Below are positions 62,501-64,000 of a stretch of DNA of 64,000 nt, one piece after another; the first letter of the stretch is position 1, and each line of letters opens with the position of its first letter. This stretch comes from Chloroflexota bacterium. Its GTDB lineage: Bacteria; Chloroflexota; Anaerolineae; Anaerolineales; Anaerolineaceae. A program made the position numbers and the translations under genes. The notes beneath the pieces were generated by a model, which made no database searches, was not told where the DNA came from, and worked only from the letters and a program-made list of their open reading frames with translations. The stretch lies in NCBI GenBank assembly GCA_029561345.1, contig JAKQJC010000007.1:220792-284791 (forward strand), in the 5' to 3' direction.

Positions 62501-63527
62501 GATCTTTGCTTCTGGATAACGGCAAAAACCTCAAAGCACGCATTAAATTGGGAGAATATTTTTCAGAATGGGCGCCCAAAAAAGAATCGATATTCTCTGG
62601 ATAATCTCTCTCCAGGTCATGGTATTCCACACGATAATACTTTGCCTTGGCATTGAACCAGATGGTCCGTTCAATCAAGCCAAGCTCAAGGAGCGAATCT
62701 TCAATGTTTTTTCCAGTCTGTAAATGAAGATTATGCACCCGGTCATAAGTATCTTGGGTCAGGATATTCTGCTGCACCAGTTTTTTGGCCACTTCAATAT
62801 CCTGATCTTCCTGAATGGCGCCGCGCAAATAAAAGCGGCGCTGTAATCGTTCCAGAGTTTCCTGAGCAATCAACACCATCTGGATCGGAATGCGCAGCTG
62901 CCTTTGCAATTCCAATATCTGAATGGCCGGGTATACAGTCAGCGATCCGACCAGCAAATGGTTTCCCACCCACCCCAAAGGTGCAATTTTCAGGTTTTCA
63001 GCAATATCCCATGGAATCAATTCTGATAAATCATCCAGGCCATTAACCGTTTTATTTCTCAGATATGGGAGGTGGTGAATTAATCCTTTGATTTCAATAA
63101 TATTTTCTTTTTCAATCAACCCAAGGCGTTCGCAGCTTTCCAAAAAAGAAATTTTAAGCTTTTCACATTTTTCATGAATAACGGGCAAATGGTCGGGGTG
63201 AATGAAACCCAGCCGCAGGCACAATGCCTCAGTGACCGATTCGTCAATTTCCGGAGCCGGTTTGCCATAGACCAGGTTTAACGCCGCACGCACATCCGTA
63301 TATACGACCGGCAATGTCTTAATGTTCCGCCGGGTCGCCATCGAAAGCTTCCGGATTGAATTTGGATTATCCGGGTTTGCACTGGCAATTACCAGATCTC
63401 CATCTTCAATTCGCAAAGGCACCGCCAGGCACTCCCGTGCAACAGATTCCGGGACAAGCTGAGCCAGGCGCTCATTGCGATCGCTTTTCTTCAACGAGTA
63501 AACATACTTTGATTGGGTTAATCTCAT
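59556..63527 (-). CDS. Processive GT2 polysaccharide synthase with multiple N-terminal MshEN-like domains
   Basis: A 1323-residue membrane protein. Residues 1-850 hold several MshEN/GspE-N-like modules (about six by eye, starting near 20, 150, 240, 430, 545 and 705). The last is the clearest, with two LG-x-L-L repeats (NLGTYLLMEGLITRAQLNRA and VGRAMLSLRYVTQKQLYQF), the form known to bind c-di-GMP. Two transmembrane helices (870-915) precede the GT2 domain (940-1180): FSILVPVYKEAEILADLL, EEDDQAT, FDAEDLPDPNQL, TEDADLGIRL and RQRSRWIKG (QxxRW). Four or so more helices follow. It resembles the E. coli NfrB layout, expanded. It probably makes an exopolysaccharide under c-di-GMP control. Confidence 0.9.
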   Translation of the reverse strand: MRLTQSKYVYSLKKSDRNERLAQLVPESVARECLAVPLRIEDGDLVIASANPDNPNSIRKLSMATRRNIKTLPVVYTDVRAALNLVYGKPAPEIDESVTEALCLRLGFIHPDHLPVIHEKCEKLKISFLESCERLGLIEKENIIEIKGLIHHLPYLRNKTVNGLDDLSELIPWDIAENLKIAPLGWVGNHLLVGSLTVYPAIQILELQRQLRIPIQMVLIAQETLERLQRRFYLRGAIQEDQDIEVAKKLVQQNILTQDTYDRVHNLHLQTGKNIEDSLLELGLIERTIWFNAKAKYYRVEYHDLERDYPENIDSFLGAHSEKYSPNLMRALRFLPLSRSKDHYEIGMVEPSLKRIRLLENILGCAINPRLLDKEQLNAFFSTHLHEKENGYEIAHPPIEDYAVSLRLITPLLLESQAEPYYGIGDDRHPLVRAGLMDDVDYAELQSLRFNIPFTRLERTIFNENHLNDLPRDLMIDYHCIPLLFTDKQVWLAVSNPLNGDMFAEVEKTTGKQVWPVLVPESILQSVIDRYLLPQKKKADQVEINIIEKLVENGLITQMDASRILGVYAIQDKPLDVVICEQTFLTPEKIVPIIAKILGVPTISLALQEKKTTIISPLGEQTKRLIITDPVSLTTANRISLELAEKWQAIPVSETEKQVIVAFANLDFQPGLLALQAMIEKQIRPVLVSRHELTEAIQRVLGRRNLGTYLLMEGLITRAQLNRALDLAKRTGVRVGRAMLSLRYVTQKQLYQFIAAQSHLPFVDLQETEIDETTARMIPEEMARENGMLPIQQTEERVTLAITDPLDESVLSTAKGLLKRPVEPVIVSESDLDLALEKIYSRDYLEKSVSELLVRTPDDSAYRVISRGQQIFFIGFLIFSAIWIIINYTSYFLVVNTLAMVFYMVYSGFKLFLIYKALDEDLEVPVSQEDIENLDDRDLPVFSILVPVYKEAEILADLLEALKRLDYPTTKLDILILMEEDDQATVKAFYDWNPPSHFRGLVVPTAQPKTKPKACNYGLIHARGEYVVIFDAEDLPDPNQLKKVVVGFSKLPPEYACIQSKLNYYNRDQNLLTRWFTIEYSMWFDLFLPGLNSSKSPIPLGGTSNHFKRSALLEIGAWDPYNVTEDADLGIRLYKRGYKTAIVDSTTYEEANSKLGNWIRQRSRWIKGYIQTWLVHMRHPIRLWKEIGWKAFWGYQFVVGGNFISALLNPIYWVFTTVWFIFQWQFIQQIFPSAVFYFGALCLFFGNFAFTYINVAGAMRRNYYGMVKYALLSPFYWALASLAAWKGFLQLFRNPHYWEKTIHGLSSKTPVVENNEATPEQKK

Positions 63528-63533
63528 ATCCGC

Positions 63534-63833
63534 TTATTCAACCTGATCCGAATTATCTTCCGGCAGGGCTTCTTCCACTTTGGGCTCACGGCTTAATAAT
63601 TCGCCGCGGTCATGCAAGGCCTGTGAACGCATTTTGTTGGTGACAACAAAAGCCACATCCATAAGGGCGTATATGGATGCCAGAACCACAACCACAATCA
63701 GCGGAACCGTGAAAATGCCCAGGAATAAGGCCAAAAATAACGCCAGCCAAATAACCAGGATAACCGCTACCCGTACGACGATCAAAATTGTCATGATCAT
63801 TTCATCGAAAACGGTGGCCTTCTTCGGGTTCAT
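63534..63833 (-). CDS. Small two-helix membrane protein
   Basis: A 99-residue protein that I do not recognise. One long or two adjacent hydrophobic segments (MTILIVVRVAVILVIWLALF and TVPLIVVVVLASIYALMDVA) are followed by a charged tail (GELLSREPKVEEALPEDNSD). Two consecutive ATGs exist; the second (63833) is 6 nt after AAGGAG and is preferred. It ends 6 nt before the polysaccharide synthase start, so it is probably an accessory subunit of that synthase. Confidence 0.75.
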   Translation of the reverse strand: MNPKKATVFDEMIMTILIVVRVAVILVIWLALFLALFLGIFTVPLIVVVVLASIYALMDVAFVVTNKMRSQALHDRGELLSREPKVEEALPEDNSDQVE

Positions 63834-63865
63834 CATGCGCTCCTTGGCCTCATTCCTGCAATTGA

Positions 63866-64000
63866 TTACCGGACACTTTTCGGCTCCAGGGTAAAAGAGA
63901 CTGGAATATCCAGCTCCTCGTTAAGGAGATAATCCAACCAAGCTAGACCTAACCGGAAAAGGCTCCAGTCACACCGATCTGCACGATGGATTACCTTGAT
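63866..64000 (-). CDS. 3' end of an unidentified gene, running off the window
   Basis: On the minus strand a frame is open from the window edge to a TAA at 63868-63866, giving 44 residues (ending DIPVSFTLEPKSVR). The spacing to the next gene (32 nt, with AAGGAG in between) fits an upstream member of the polysaccharide operon. The fragment is too short to identify. Confidence 0.45.
   Translation of the reverse strand: MKVIHRADRCDWSLFRLGLAWLDYLLNEELDIPVSFTLEPKSVR

Overview
The window looks like a chromosomal segment of an Anaerolineae-type member of the Chloroflexota. This is inferred from gene content, not from a database search. It carries acidic TPR proteins studded with P-(D/E)-W-L motifs, a baseplate-J-domain membrane protein next to mltG/ruvX, a polyphosphate glucokinase, a secreted protein ending in YLPLIIRL, and an NDP kinase/DUF2007/CapA/DUF4438 background. 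Genes are tightly packed on both strands, with many 4-nt ATGA overlaps. I see no insertion sequence, prophage, CRISPR array or rRNA; there is one tRNA (Arg, anticodon UCG).

Layout. 1-14.3 kb is housekeeping and metabolism: the 3' end of a primary-type sigma factor, a large repeat-rich TPR protein, ndk, a DUF2007 protein, a class IV aminotransferase, a TPR membrane protein, a PhzF-like protein, a cNMP-binding protein, cinA, an amidohydrolase fused to a CYTH-like domain, malQ and an EamA transporter. 14.3-27.4 kb holds a cyclase/CapA pair, tRNA-Arg, DUF4438, Mn-type superoxide dismutase, a ferredoxin, an aspartase/fumarase, the minus-strand operon baseplate-J protein-ruvX-mltG-ppgK, a MuiA-like protein and a CPBP protease. 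27.6-33.3 kb is a complete hypABFCDE operon for [NiFe]-hydrogenase maturation, with no hydrogenase structural genes in the window. 33.4-35.9 kb has a methyltransferase, a PIG-L deacetylase and a tRNA-dihydrouridine synthase.

The most unusual region is 35995-46166, a nine-gene, same-strand, mostly overlapping cluster. In order it encodes a PH-SHOCT membrane protein, a Ycf46-like AAA+ ATPase, a HEAT-like/WD40 protein, a GrpE-like protein, a lid-less Hsp70-like protein, a DUF1257 (Ycf35) protein, a DUF2997 protein, a short radical-SAM activase and a second, paralogous HEAT-like/WD40 protein. Both WD40 proteins end in the same R-Y-D-I ... F-D-I-x-L tail. This reads as one chaperone/ATPase/radical-SAM machine whose substrate I cannot name.

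46.2-53.3 kb encodes a coiled-coil lipoprotein, a conserved secreted protein, a histidine kinase with a cysteine-rich PAS domain, a DUF362 plus polyferredoxin pair behind a perfect 18-bp palindrome, and a DUF2304/GT2 pair. 53.7-64 kb is a surface-polysaccharide region: a GT-C-like membrane protein, and a minus-strand operon of a small membrane protein, a GT2 synthase with tandem MshEN-like (potential c-di-GMP-binding) domains, a GH113-like lipoprotein and a polysaccharide deacetylase with Ig-like repeats.

Several start codons sit 7-14 nt after a good -10 box and lack a Shine-Dalgarno sequence, which suggests leaderless or near-leaderless mRNAs.
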